Positions 9,701 to 22,382 of a stretch of 64,000 nt of DNA are shown piece after piece. The translations under genes and the position numbers were made by a program. Where the stretch lies: contig JAKFAO010000002.1 of NCBI GenBank assembly GCA_021527695.1, positions 1,736,501-1,800,500 on the forward strand, in the 5' to 3' direction. This DNA comes from Naematelia aurantialba (Eukaryota; Basidiomycota; Tremellomycetes; Tremellales; Naemateliaceae). Position 1 is the stretch's first letter. Every line of letters begins with the position of its first letter. The notes beneath the pieces were generated by a model. It was not told the DNA's origin, ran no database searches, and worked only from the letters and a program-made list of their open reading frames with translations.

Positions 9701-12573
9701 CGCCGCCTTTGCAGAATGTCCGCTCAATGGGAAACATGCGGGCCATCTCACCTGCCCCAGTGTCCCGGCCACCATTTCACGGTGTTCCGGGTCGCACTGC
9801 CATTACACCTGCGCCAGAACAACGGTCAATGCCTGTTAACGGATACCGCAGCTCGTCGGTGGAACGGACGCAGGAGGGTAGGTATCGCGAACCAGCTCAA
9901 TCGGCACCGTCACGTGTCCCGCCTCTGGAGATCCCCGCTTCGCCCATCTCACCACTCACCATCATCCCGTTTCCTTCGCCCAATCCGCGCACATCAGATA
10001 CATGGGCTGGATATCCATCTGCCAGCTCACCTTCGCTTGCCGCCCCGCCACGACGACCTTCATGGAACCGACAGCCATCCTTGGAACGCCCACAGACGAT
10101 GCATTACGATCATTCTTCAGTCCATCCCACATCGCCGCGAACCGCTGCACTGCCTACTCGTCCATCTACTCTATACAGTAACGCCACCCCACCAGACACT
10201 GCTCGGACGGTGGGCGGATATGCGAATATCAGTCCTCCCTCGTATTATCACAGCAGGAGCAGGAGCGGATCTGCCACGGCTCCGTTCCGCCCTGCCTCGC
10301 CTTTCTCCAACCAGCCTCGACGAGCGAGCGATGCCGGTATCGAAGATCGGGGTGACAGTCAGCTTCCATACGTCACCTCACCCGAGCACAGTTGGCTATC
10401 TGTACCTCGATCAGGCCGCCGCGACACCGACGCTGCTTCAATCGCTGGTACCGTCAGTTCAGGCTTCTCGGATGCCACGCTGCGGCCTCGTGCAACTTCA
10501 GCCGAGTACGACGAAAACGGGTCGGAAGATACGGTGCGAGGGGGCGAGCTGACTCGGCAGTTGCAGTTGCGGGCCTATGTGCATCAGGACGACGAAGCCA
10601 CCGTGGGCACGCTTCGTCCAAACCTGCCGCTACCCCAAGCCAACTACGGTGATGATGATGGAGACGAGGTGGATATCTTCCTTCCCGGGCCGAACATACC
10701 GTCCGAGTCACCTCAACCAATGACACGAGCCGGACTACGCCCATCGCCTTCGAGGCCGAATCTTTCGGTCAAGACGACGGGATTCTTCCGGAACGATCAG
10801 ACCTCTACTGCATCTGACAGCGAGAGCGAGACCACGCGGGTACAGCGTGCGAAATCCTTTGCTCGACCGAAAGACGAGCCTGATCAGTGGCATGTCCGCC
10901 CCGAGCCCGAGTTGCTGTACGAGCACCTTGACAACTTCTTTCCCAAAATTGACCTCGACAAGCCCATCGTCGATGGTCAGCTGTCGACGCCTAGTACGCC
11001 TGCGGCGGAGTCGCCGGCGAGGGTGGAAATCCAGCCCCCACCGGTACATCCCTCCCGTCAGACCACACAAAACCCCTTGTCGCCCCGCCAGTCACCGAGC
11101 GCAGAAATTTCTCGTCCCCCGCAGCATCCGGCTTCACGCGCCGCGGCTTTCAACAAGGCCGAGAACCGCAAGTCGATCCGAGTCATGGCAGATCACAAGG
11201 CCAAGAGCTTGGCGCGGGAAAGCAAAAACTTTATGGGTATCCGCGACGTGTTCTCGCTCAGGCAGGAGACTAAGAAGCCAGAACGGAGAAAGAGCTCGAG
11301 CATGTGGGGTCACAAGGTCGTCGAAGTCACGCCGTCAAAGTTGCAGCAGGGTCAAGTGCCGACCAGCATCCCCGAGTCACCAGCGGCAGACGGCAAACCG
11401 CGTAAGTGTCTCTGCCAAAAGTGCCTGGGCTATGCTGATGGCGTTCTGTAGCGACGCTCAACTGGGTAAAGGGTGAACTCATTGGCAAAGGCTCGTATGG
11501 CCGCGTGTACATTGCCTTGAATGTCACAACCGGGGATATGATGGCTGTAAAGCAGGTCGAATTGCCGTCCAACGAAGTCGATCGGAATGATCATCGGCAG
11601 AGAGTGTCCATTGAGGCGCTGTATGTCGAGATTGAGCTGTTGAAAGATCTATACCATCCCAACATCGTCGCGTACCTCGGTGAGTCCTGCGCCATTTGCT
11701 AGGGGATCAGTCACTGACTGTTTCAGGATGCGAGACCAGTCCGCAGTATATTTCCATGTAAGCACCGGCGAAATCATCCCGGGCAATGCTGATGGTTCTA
11801 GTTTCCTTGAATATGTGCCGGGCGGGACGATCGCTTCGATATATCGTACACCGAATCAAGGGCGATTTGAAGAGCAACTGGTCAAATTCTTCACGGCCCA
11901 AATCCTCGAGGGTCTCGCGTACCTGCATGACCGGAATATCTGGCACCGAGTGCGTCGTCGTAGATTTGCTTACTGGGCTGTCGCTGACTCTGGCAGGATC
12001 TCAAGGGGGACAATATCCTCGTCGACGCCGCTGGCGTCTGCAAGATCTCAGACTTTGGTATCTCCAAGCAGACAGAAGATGCGTACAACTCTTTTGGGAC
12101 AGCGACCAACATGAAGGGCTCGGTCTTTTGGATGGCCCCTGAAGTACTCCGTTCTGCTACGGAGCGGTCGTACTCTGGCAAGATTGACATTTGGAGCCTG
12201 GGCTGTGTCGTGATGGAGATGTGGACGGGTACGAGACCGTGGGGTATCATGGAGCAGGTTGAAACGATGATGGAGGTGAGCTTTCGCGCCAGACTACAGA
12301 AATCTATGTTGAGATAGCAAGCTGACGATACAACGATAGCTGTACAACTATCGCAGGAGACCTCCACTACCTCCGGAAATTCAGCTCAACGACGTTGCTC
12401 TGGACTTTATGAACGAAAAGTGTCTGGCGACGGACCCGCGAGACCGGCCGACTGCCAAGGAGCTGATGGAGCATCGGTTTATTACGGAGCGGGATCCGGC
12501 ATGGTGTTTTGCTGCCAGCAAGATCGGCAAGGCAGTGGCGAAAAAGGCGCCGAGAACGATGAAGGCCGTTTAA
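6760..12573 (+). CDS. BCK1: MAP kinase kinase kinase of the cell-wall-integrity pathway (Bck1-like)
   Basis: Ser/Thr protein kinase relaying Pkc1 signals to the Mkk and Slt2/Mpk1 kinases. Eight exons (6760-7767, 7814-8971, 9133-11401, 11452-11679, 11727-11757, 11802-11949, 11997-12275, 12340-12573) sum to 1784 aa. A very long Pro/Ser-rich regulatory region precedes the C-terminal kinase (from about residue 1480): glycine loop [13 protein letters not shown]-type lysine in MAVKQVEL, catalytic HRDLKGDN, DFGISK and the MAPE motif. Just upstream, [19 protein letters not shown] is the segment characteristic of Bck1 rather than Ste11 or Ssk2. The first intron appears to be GC-AG. Residues near 590-625 are an Asn/Ala repeat, followed by a Glu/Arg/Gln-rich probable coiled coil. 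The start is the first in-frame ATG; an upstream exon cannot be excluded. Confidence 0.92.
7768..7813 (+). other. GC-AG intron in BCK1
   Basis: The 46-base intron begins GCAGGT and ends CGTAG. Only removal from the GC restores VFSK followed by [19 protein letters not shown]. The neighbouring GT donor at 7772 shifts the frame into a TAG within a few codons. Confidence 0.75.
8581..8690 (+). repeat. Coding repeat of alternating Asn/Ala codons (GCCAAC) in BCK1
   Basis: Hexamer-like GCCAAC/GCCAAT units encode a run of Asn-Ala pairs with occasional Asp, Leu, Ser, Thr or Val. It lies in the disordered regulatory region and is probably a length-variable microsatellite. Confidence 0.85.
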
Positions 12574-13933
12574 GGCGCATCACGGGTGTAGAGCCTATGT
12601 GAGCTTGCATGAGCAAAAACCCTGGCCTGGTGATGTCGAAGAGAAGACGGGAGGAGGGGAGAGAGGTACTGCGGTCGTTCGAGAATCGGGCGAGGCGGTT
12701 TGAGGTTTAGCTAGGGGAGATATGCTCGCTGTCCATTGAGGGACGGAATTATGAGGCCGGAGAGGGTCAGAGCCAGGGAAAGTCCGGGAATGCCCATGTA
12801 GGGCCAAACGGGGAGAGCGAGATTGGATGGAAGGGGTATGAGGTACCTGCTCGTCGTTTCGGGACGCAGGGGGACGCGAGTCGTTCTCATTTTTCAGGAT
12901 TGGGCAATCTTCCAACCGCCCTCGTGTGTTGCTACATGTCTTGATCTAATCGCATCTCTGTTTGTAGAGCTCCCTTTTCTCCTTAGAGTCATGTGAAACT
13001 CTTCACGGCTGTATGTAGGCACACGACGTGGTCAGTAATTCGTCCTGCAGGATATAATTGTGATGTGAGGTCAGATGGCAACTTTTATCTCTTATTTGTC
13101 TGGGGTCGCGGTGTGTCGTCCAGGCTCTGTGGTTCTTACGATTCTGCTTAACACAGAAGATATTGCACCTTTACACTCACGCAGCATTAGCCAGTCAGTT
13201 GTTGCGGCTCTGAAGAGAGGTCCAACGCTTCAATCGAGGTGAGATTGCGGTAAGAACGGTAACGGAAGCAAATTTTGCCACCCGCGCCACCCGTCGATTG
13301 TCGTTTTCAACTCGACCAAAACGATCTCCTCATCGCGTTGCCTGTTCTGACGGCACATTCCACCTAGCATAAGCGCCAGAAAACTACACCGGCTGTCCTT
13401 TAAGGGTCTTGTGAGGCCCCCTGTCAATTTATAGGACCTGAAATGCCCTAGTCCTAGTGTAACGGCGCACTCAACATCCCCCCTTCCTCTCCTCGCCACT
13501 GAAATCAGCCCCGGGCAGACCATACAAAGTAGCCGATTCCCGGTCCACCGCCAAATTTCATTTCTGCCTCTTTTTTCTTTTTCTGTCGCGCGCGCGCCTC
13601 ACTCTCGGTCCCCGCTTGCCAAAAGCCTCCCCTCGCCTGTCGAGGTTATACTCTGCCTGCACCCGCCCCACGCCCCACAGGTGTTAATGCCGAAACGCCG
13701 GCTGTCGTCGCCCAATTGAAGGGGAAACCCAAGTATCCGAGAGTGGGAAAGACGTGATTCGAGCGTTTTTTAAGGGCGGACGGGCTGGCTGTCACATAAA
13801 CGCCATGCATGCATCACCGCTCTGCCCTCTTCTTCTTTTTCCCCCCAGCCCCACCAGTTTGCATTTCGACTTCCACATCGTCTACTCTGTTGCACCTCGT
13901 CGATACATATCTGGACATTCACATACATACATT
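12574..13933. other. Intergenic, BCK1 3' end and histone H3 promoter
   Basis: No ORF here resembles a known protein. An ATGCATGCAT palindrome at 13805-13814, about 120 bases before the H3 start, belongs to the motif series described in the findings. The stretch around 13550-13700 is pyrimidine-rich, as expected for a promoter. Confidence 0.4.
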
Positions 13934-15205
<1,272 letters not shown>

Positions 15206-16478
15206 ACAGTGATCATGTCTGTCTCTGAACTGCGATAGACTCGCGTCGAGTTTCACTTTACTTTTTAAGCGACACCCTCCCTCTGAACAACACATGTTCT
15301 GTACAGCTCGTTCCGTCCGCACGATATTCGCTTTTCGCTCAAATCTATTTCATATGATATGTAGTCGGCGGACCCATGGCGGTCCGATCAGACATGTATT
15401 CGTGCTGTGTATGCAAGGCTATATGAAACCGCTGGTTGGGCAGGTGCATAGAACATCAGACAGACTCAAAGATGCAGTAGTTTAGACCAGGGGATGTGCC
15501 GCGCTGAGTCTGTTTGTCCGAGGGACCTGGAGGGGCGGTGGACTCTACGAATTTATGAAACGCAGTGCTCTCAGGCTTCTGGCAGCGATCGGCGGTTGGG
15601 TTATACAGCGGCGATCTCTAGGCGACGGCATGAAGGAGCCATCGCAGTTTCGTCTATGAACGACTGAGAGGCTGCTCGGACTCTGCTTTAGCGCTTGAAG
15701 AGTGATTTGGCTATAAGTTGGTAATGAACAAAGAGTGGAAACACGTCTTGTCATCCCTTCTTCACAGGCCCCTTGTCATACTTGGCAGCTACTAGACGGT
15801 GTCGCCACAGAGAAGAAACGCAAAGTCCTACATTTAGGACGACAGGTCCGTGTGAACCATGTGCAATAGCGTTATCCGAGTGCGTCACTCGGTTTAGAAG
15901 TACTCGTTCGTGTGATAGTCTGAGCCGAGCCTCCTCGGTTCATCCCTCTTCGTACTTTACTGGCAAATGTCTCTTGGGAAGCGAGACGGCTTCCTGAGGT
16001 GTCGGGCGATGTCATCCTTTGATCTGACCAAGTGGCGAATTGGGCTGACACCCGGCCGTAAGGAAGAGGAGACTGTGACTTTGGCCTGCCCCACGGCCGC
16101 GGGAGGGGCTGCAAGCTCCGTTGTCCTGGAGCCTGTCTCCGTGCAGGGGAGTGTCTTCCACCAATCGCCGGCCAGCGCTCCCTTGATAGAAGCGGCCTGG
16201 ATGAGTTGTCGGCTTCGACGAGGTGGCGGATGTATTGGTCAGCAACGACCAGACGAGTATGGCCGAGGTGGTTTTAACAATGGTAATGTGGGGTGCAAAT
16301 CCTCGCCATGTCAGGGTAGTGGGAGGCATGATCGACGAAAGGAGGACATAGTGGAAGGAGTGTGGTGGTTTCGCGCTCCGAATTGACGGGCCGTGGGTAC
16401 GTAGAGGAGGCGGCCTGCGCGAGTTCATGTCTTGCAATACCACTTCTGAACACCACTTGCCCCGTGTTGAAATTTATC
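15206..16478. other. Gene-poor stretch after histone H3
   Basis: Contains the H3 3' UTR. Several overlapping ORFs on both strands show no recognisable motif. This is the left part of a region (15.2-19.5 kb) with weak coding signal. Confidence 0.4.
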
Positions 16479-17297
16479 ATGCCGAGTAATCTGATGGCTT
16501 CATGGTGGGCTGATCCGCAAGGCTACAGCTCTCCTGGGTTCCCTTCAAGTGCCGCTTCTTCTCAAGGCCCCAGCTCTCCGGCGGGTTCCTCGATGTCGGG
16601 CGTCACATACAGCGGGATGCCGGAGCTGGCCGAGGCCGAGGAGTGGCAGGTTTTCAGCTTTGTCGGTCCAACCGTCGATCCTGACGCCACAGACGCTTTC
16701 TTATCGCGCTGGGTTGGGCATCTCCCCGTGCTGGAAAGGGGGAAAGCAAGCATCATGCTCGACAGTCTCATCTCGCAGCCTTTGCATCTCCCGTGGTGTG
16801 GCCCTGGTGTGTCAGAGGGTGATCGGCCCACTGCGGCAGGGCTTCATACTGCAATCGTCGGAAAGACAGGAAACCGTAACATGCTGTGTCAGCTTAGCTG
16901 CAATCCGACAGAGGTCAACCACTTTACTGCGGGCATCGTGTTCTCCCCAGACCAGAATTCACTGAAGGGCTACCGAGCAAAGGTTCCCGCCGGGCAGCAT
17001 ACAGCTCTAGAGCGCGTATATCAGCTGCTAAACCTCACGACTCCCACGGTCTTGGCTGGTCCGGGGCCGAGTCCCACGACGTTCGACCGGCGCGCCTGTA
17101 CCAAAGCGGTATATGACGCTTTGTACCAGGAGCTCCGCTTTCCGGTACACCGCACGGTGGATGCATCGTTGCGTTCCGTGGACTTTTGTCTGGGTCATTG
17201 GGAGACTCCAAGGGGGATGAGGAGAGGCGCGGATAGCTACGTGTCAGGTCGCGCGGCTCAACCAAGCCGCGCGGATTTAATGACGTACCGTTGGTGA
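16479..17297 (+). CDS. Orphan protein A of the 16-19 kb island
   Basis: I do not recognise this protein (272 aa from the chosen ATG). It starts MPSNLMASWWADPQGYS, has a Ser/Pro/Gly-rich stretch to about residue 45, then a structured-looking part with VDPDATDAFLSRWVG, PLHLPWCGPG, CQLSCNPTEVNHFTAGIVF and AVYDALYQELRF. No signal peptide or membrane helix is evident. The frame remains open upstream to 16362, so an earlier start is possible; 16479 is chosen because the upstream part is low in coding character. The FLSRW-x-G segment recurs in orphan C about 1.8 kb downstream on the same strand. Function unknown; it could also be a decayed gene. Confidence 0.5.
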   Translation: MPSNLMASWWADPQGYSSPGFPSSAASSQGPSSPAGSSMSGVTYSGMPELAEAEEWQVFSFVGPTVDPDATDAFLSRWVGHLPVLERGKASIMLDSLISQPLHLPWCGPGVSEGDRPTAAGLHTAIVGKTGNRNMLCQLSCNPTEVNHFTAGIVFSPDQNSLKGYRAKVPAGQHTALERVYQLLNLTTPTVLAGPGPSPTTFDRRACTKAVYDALYQELRFPVHRTVDASLRSVDFCLGHWETPRGMRRGADSYVSGRAAQPSRADLMTYRW

Positions 17298-17431
17298 TAC
17301 TGGATGCAATCAACTGCCCCCTTGTGGCCTTGGATCTGTCGAAAGGCGCAATCACTGACACCCGCATCATGTGCTTTCTATGACTGTTGGTCAGGAAGCA
17401 ACAACGACAGGCATAGACGGAAGCCACCGTC

Positions 17432-17937
17432 CTAACTGACATCCAGCTCAAGCATTCCCGCCGTTGCCTTTACGCTGCTTGACAGCATTCGCAGAGCCAC
17501 ACACTCTTCCCCGTCCAAGCTGGTATTGATGTCAGTCCTGGATTCGTATAGGAGACGAGCAGGGGCTGTCCTCGTTTGAGGAGTGGACCCGGAACGTTGA
17601 TTTGCTTCCTTCAGTCCACTCTGGAACGGTGCTTGTTTCTGCTCAAGGAAGTGCCAAACGAGGTCGGTGCGAAGATCATCTGAAAGGATGGCCTCACTGT
17701 TGGTGCAGTGGTCCACCGCCTCACAAGTCGATGCGTACGCCTTCAATTTCTTTCCTGAAGTTTCACCTCAGCCTTTCGACCAGCACCGCCCCTCGAGAGG
17801 ATACATTCCGAAACCTCGGAATGCCAAGTCACAGTACTAGTCCAACATTGGAGGTCTCGATCCGCATCGCTAATCGTCCAGGGGTTAAAGTGAGAGTCCC
17901 GTGTGAAGGCAGGGCGATGCCCAACTGGGACGGTCAC
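17432..17937 (-). CDS. Doubtful minus-strand coding segment between orphans A and C
   Basis: Two minus-strand frames look protein-like. 17937-17743 includes FNPWTISDADRDLQCW. 17746-17432 includes AILSDDLRTDLVWHFLEQK and ends GMLELDVS. An intron with donor at GAG/GTTTCG and acceptor TTGAAG/GCGTAC would join them in phase. There is no family match, and the plus strand is also open here (17600-18150). It could be the 3' half of a small gene, a relic, or chance. Treat it as a lead only. Confidence 0.2.
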
Positions 17938-18440
17938 GACTCACATGGCCAGGACATGCTCAACTACTTGCGTCTATCACGGAGTCAGTATTGTTGCTCT
18001 GACGCTCCAGAAGCTGCCTCTCCCAGAGTCAAGCCCCGTATCCGAGACGTGCGGAGGTCAGAATCCGCCGGGGTCATCGGGTTGGACATCCGCCCACAAT
18101 TCGCCACCAACGTCACCATGATGGGACCCCAGCCAACGGGCGACGAGTAACTCAAGCTCGACCACTGTCCGTGGTCAGACTGTTCGGAGACCTTTGAAGC
18201 ATTGCCTACGGCGTCGGAAGATAGCCTTCCTTCGCGACGCCAAACGCGCCGTTTCTCCGGAAGCGATCGGCCAAGTCGAGTGGTTCTGATGAGACCGGCA
18301 GGGATGGCTTGAAAGGATGCCTGTTTAGTGTTCGGAAGAGGCAGCACAGCTCTGCTGACAAAGGGAGCTGGGTAGTCTCTGACGGGTCATTTTGGACACC
18401 CCAACTTCGCGGTTTGCCAGCCGCTCATCCGCTTATCACG

Positions 18441-19196
18441 ATGGATCCACACGGCAGTTCAGCTCTCTCCACGCAGCGCACACGAGACGACGTCACGGCC
18501 TCAGCAAGCACTCCCTCGTCCGAGAAACCGACACTTGTCTTTGCGTGTCTTACTTGCCCCGGAGACGACGCCAGCTTTCTGAGCCGATGGATGGGCGACG
18601 CCAGTGCCGAGGATAAACAGACGGCCATACGTACGTATCGTGCACTCGTCCACTGCAGAACCCACGGCAACCCCCCTGAATGCGACCAACTTACCGATGC
18701 GGATCGTAGAATACGGGCGGTGACAGCCATGGAGAAATACCCGCATATTTTGCACGAGCTCGCCGTGTTCCCGTGGCGGGGTAGCTACAGGATGACGATG
18801 GCGACTGAGACGGGAGCTGATGTTGAGGAGTGCATGGGGACAAACGAACCGGTCATCGACTATTTCTGGGACTTGTACAGATCTGTTCCGAGTGATATAA
18901 ACCGACTAGGGCAGCAGGACTCTCGACGCCCCGTGGCGGAGTTCTACCACCAGTGGTGGGACCTGTGGTACGGACTGGCTACTCAGTTGCACATGACGGC
19001 TTCTGCGCTCGGATTTCCACTCTCGCTGGTGGCGAGCGCCCTCGGCGTGAACCCCACAATGCCACGGACAGTGACCTGTGGAGACGAGGCGAAGGGTGAA
19101 AGCGACGAGCAAGAGAGGCATGAAGGGATGTCTGACGAGACGACTCTCTCGGGGCGTGGTGCAATGAGTCTTTCCTGCATCCAGGAGGATGACTAG
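18441..19196 (+). CDS. Orphan protein C of the 16-19 kb island, probable relative of orphan A
   Basis: Unrecognised protein, 251 aa from the ATG giving MDPHGSSALSTQRTRDD; the frame is open back to 18309. After a Ser/Thr-rich lead come LVFACLTCPGDDASFLSRWM, an acidic/helical middle with HELAVFPWRGSYRMTM and VIDYFWDLYRSVPSDINRL, and an aromatic stretch FYHQWWDLWYGLATQ. The C-terminus is charged. It aligns by eye with orphan A around VF...D.A..FLSRW.G, the PW.G segment and a following hydrophobic helix, suggesting a diverged tandem pair. No catalytic motif, signal peptide or membrane helix is clear. Confidence 0.5.
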   Translation: MDPHGSSALSTQRTRDDVTASASTPSSEKPTLVFACLTCPGDDASFLSRWMGDASAEDKQTAIRTYRALVHCRTHGNPPECDQLTDADRRIRAVTAMEKYPHILHELAVFPWRGSYRMTMATETGADVEECMGTNEPVIDYFWDLYRSVPSDINRLGQQDSRRPVAEFYHQWWDLWYGLATQLHMTASALGFPLSLVASALGVNPTMPRTVTCGDEAKGESDEQERHEGMSDETTLSGRGAMSLSCIQEDD

Positions 19197-19546
19197 GTAG
19201 CTGGATACGCCAGGCGCTCAGATTTAGAGTTCTGTGATTCAGTCTTCAGTCTGTCTCACTCGTATCCACAATGTCTTTCTTGCCACCGCACATGGCTGCT
19301 CGAGCAGTCCAGTCTGCGCGGCGGTGCATGGTCTGTGAGAAGATATTTGAACACCGCTCGCTTCTAAAGAGCCTTCAAATCAAATGTGCGTAATTTGTGA
19401 GATATTCAGGATCGGCGAGAAGCCCGAGCTGTCCACATGCACAAAGGTCGGCTCTTCACAGGCGTCCACGGACTGACCGCACAGGCAATTTCGTGGCTGA
19501 AACGCTTAGCAGGGTCCAAGAAATTGTGGAATCCATGTGCATCGAA

Positions 19547-20833
19547 TCAGACTTCGAGCGGCTGCGACGATCCCTCTCCCAAGGAGCGGTCCTTCGCTTC
19601 AGCTTCCAGGACCTTGACGCGCTCCAGAACCGCCGCAGCCGCATCCTTCCACTCTTGCGCCATCTTGTCGCCCGACAACTGTCTCGCTTGCTCGGTGATC
19701 CCCATATCCGTGCTAGGCGGCGTAGTTCCGCTCTTGTGCGGGAGCCGCAACGTTTTCAGAAGACTCTGGAGCTCAGCGTTGAGCCTGGCCTGCGCATTTG
19801 GGGAGATCTTGGGGGGAATGGATTGGTCGTCGGCGGTGGCGTCTGACGATGCAGGGTCCTCTGATCCAGGAGCTGGTGTAGGCCGATGTTTCCAGTTGAC
19901 AGCACGGTGGAGAAGACGGAGGCGGACGAGGGCGAGTCTCGGGGTGACCTTCCTTTGGGCTGTTTGGGTGGGGAGAGGAAAGTGGCCCGCGGGGTTATAT
20001 GAAGGAGAGAGCATTACGAAGTGCAGTCTGATTAGATACTGCTCGGGAATCAAGGGCAATCCATCTAGATTGCAATCAGCGTCTCCTTTCTTCTTGTATC
20101 CCCTAGCAGCCAGCGACGTACATTGCTCCTTGTTCTCGAGGAACTCCAGCGCGAGATCTACCCTGCCTGCTTTCAGACATTTGACTTTCTCATATCAGCG
20201 TCCTGCCTCCCATGTATTCGAGTCATTGGCAGCTGCGCGACTTACCGATCAGCTGCGATGCCGTCTGCACAGTCACCCGCATCCCGATCATCCTCCAGGC
20301 CTTGACTGCATTTGGGAGTTCATCCAGCTGATCGTTCTCCGACAGCTGAGTGATCTTCTTGAGCACGCCGACGCGCATCTCGCCGAGCCGCCGGTGTCTG
20401 CGATCCTGGGGATCGGTGTTTGCAGTCGAGAAGACATAGTCGAGAAGGGATGTTCGAAGGGCTTGACGAGCACTGTACTCCTCGGGTGAGCGCGAGGGCG
20501 ACGAGGCAGTCTTGTCCGTCGCGGACGTTGAGGAAGGGGGTTCAGAATCGTTGGTCTCCACTCCGTCTGCGGAGAAAAGATCGCCAAATTCAGTCTCTTC
20601 GTCTAGTTCCTCCTCTTCCTCCTCTGCACGCGACGCTGGTGCCTTCGCTGAAGGCCGCTTCTTGGCCAGGACTACGGGTACATGAGCTGCCGTGAACGTA
20701 AAGTAGATTTCATCTTCGACTTACCCGACGACGAGGCGTGGAGAGTCCTCAGAACCACGGGGCTGCGAGGCGGAAGCACAGCCCACGGACGTGCGATGCC
20801 TCGAAGAATAACACTACAGGACCGGGCTGCCAT
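19547..20833 (-). CDS. Mitochondrially targeted helical (PPR-like) protein, basidiomycete type
   Basis: Four exons joined in frame by three introns. The N-terminus MAARSCSVILRGIARPW, through VVLRTLHASSS, is Arg/Ser/Ala-rich without acidic residues, a good mitochondrial presequence. An acidic linker (SRAEEEEEELDEETEFGDLF) follows, then helical segments with RRLGEMRVGVLKKITQLS and VKCLKAGRVDLALEFLENKE, the latter resembling a PPR-style helix pair. The next exon starts YGLPLIPEQYLIRLHFVML. The C-terminal third is Pro/Ser-rich with a late coiled-coil-like helix (AAAVLERVKVLEAEAKD). A mitoribosomal or mitochondrial RNA-related role is possible but not shown. Confidence 0.65.
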
Positions 20834-21550
20834 TGTGTGCTCTATAGGGTGATGGTATATGGGTATACTATGGTCTCGAAATCTCGGGCAGCCGAAATCA
20901 CAAGACATACGTGGCATTTCGATGATACTCTTCGGCAAGGTCCGTGTTCGGCACTGTGACAGACTGCATGTACTCCAGCGCAGCTGGGGCGATTGCATAC
21001 CATGCGCACAAACATCCAGGCGACGGATCACCTCTTCAGCAACTCATACAAGAGATCGTGGAGGGTTATAAGTGCCGAAGTATCGCCTGGTGATGTAATT
21101 CGGTAACTTTTAGACTCTTGAGCGTCCATGATTGACGGGTGCCAACTTGCCACTCCCGCCCTCCAGTCCAGTCAGATTTGCAACTCGTTCATTAAGGCAG
21201 CGAAATGATGCTCCCGAGTGGTCTTGAAGCAAACGATCGTAGGAAAACCTACTAAAGCTCCTGCATGTTTGCTCGTTGCTTACTTTTCCAACTCACAGAC
21301 TCCCCAGCTAGTACTGGTCCACCCCACTCCTTGGTTCCATCGCCTTCCTTTCTCTTGTTGGTTGAGAAGCCGTTTCGCCTTTGGACCCCGACCACCGAGT
21401 TTGACGTTTCAATCCCCTGCAGGTATTGCACAACAGCCAGCCAAGAGCTCCTTCTCCTCTGTTTTCTCATCAGCCCGTACACGTCGACTAGCTCCAACCA
21501 GACAGTCGTGCGGTCTCGCCTCGACTACCCACGCGGTACAGACCATCAGC

Positions 21551-22242
21551 ATGACGTCTGCTCTAGGTCTTTCAGGACTCGCGTCTGGCCCAGCTGCACC
21601 GAGAACTTTCCATTTCGTGGTCACAACGTCAAACCCTCCCACGTCCATCTGGGAGCGAGCGTCTAACCCGCGGCTACCTCCGTTCCCAGTGGCAATTGAC
21701 GACGATGTATTCCTTTCGGCATCCTCACCATCCTCAGCCACCGCCTCAAGCTCCGATTCTGACGGCGAGGCAGAGGGACAGTTTGTCATCAAGGGGATAG
21801 AGAGGAGTGAGGACCCCCATGGCCGGAAACTCGTTTACAAATGGTGAGTGGCCCCATCTGTTGAGGGAGACGGCCGAACGGTGAAGATGGGACACGGTGG
21901 TTCCGTGGGTCTTGTTGCTGAGGCCGCCAAAGCCATAGGGGAAAGACGCATCACCTCCGACCTCACCCTACCCCCTGTAGTCCACTGTCTGCCCTCTCAG
22001 ATAGCCCGACGCAGCCGTCCACACCTCTCTGCGAGCCAGGCCCCAACGACGAAGCACTACGCTCTAGGGAACGGACCTCGCGCTCTACCTCGCAGCCGCT
22101 TCCTCTCGCACCTGACCTCAACGTAGTCCAGTTAGGAAAGTCTAGGAGGATGCAGGATACTGCTGCGGACAGCCAGGGTGGGCCCATGACAAGAGGAAGG
22201 AAACGCAAAGCCGAGGAGGGGAGCCGGCGGGACCGCCGTTAG
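21551..22242 (+). CDS. Small basic/acidic hypothetical protein, two exons
   Basis: Exons 21551-21843 and 21981-22242 join in phase to 184 aa. Unspliced, the frame stops just after the donor, so the second exon is easily missed. The protein opens MTSALGLSGLASGPAAP and has an acidic Ser/Asp-rich patch (SSDSDGEAEGQ) leading into FVIKGIERSEDPHGRKLVYK. It ends in a basic segment, MTRGRKRKAEEGSRRDRR, a plausible nuclear localisation signal. I recognise no family. Support comes from frame continuity across a 137-base GT-AG intron. Upstream in-frame sequence exists but looks like leader. Confidence 0.5.
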
Positions 22243-22382
22243 TTTGAGCTGTCTTCCGTTGTTTCGTCCTCTTGGAACCAGACATGGAGTCTATACGATG
22301 CATCATCCAAATTTACCCAAGATATCCAAGCACTTCTGCGTGACTAGCCGTCTGGCTTAATTCGTCTGCTATCACCGTCACT

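Noticed and set aside
19271..19393. Short plus-strand ORF with a CMVC zinc-knuckle-like pair
   Set aside because: Only 40 codons, no second metal-binding pair, and no supported continuation.
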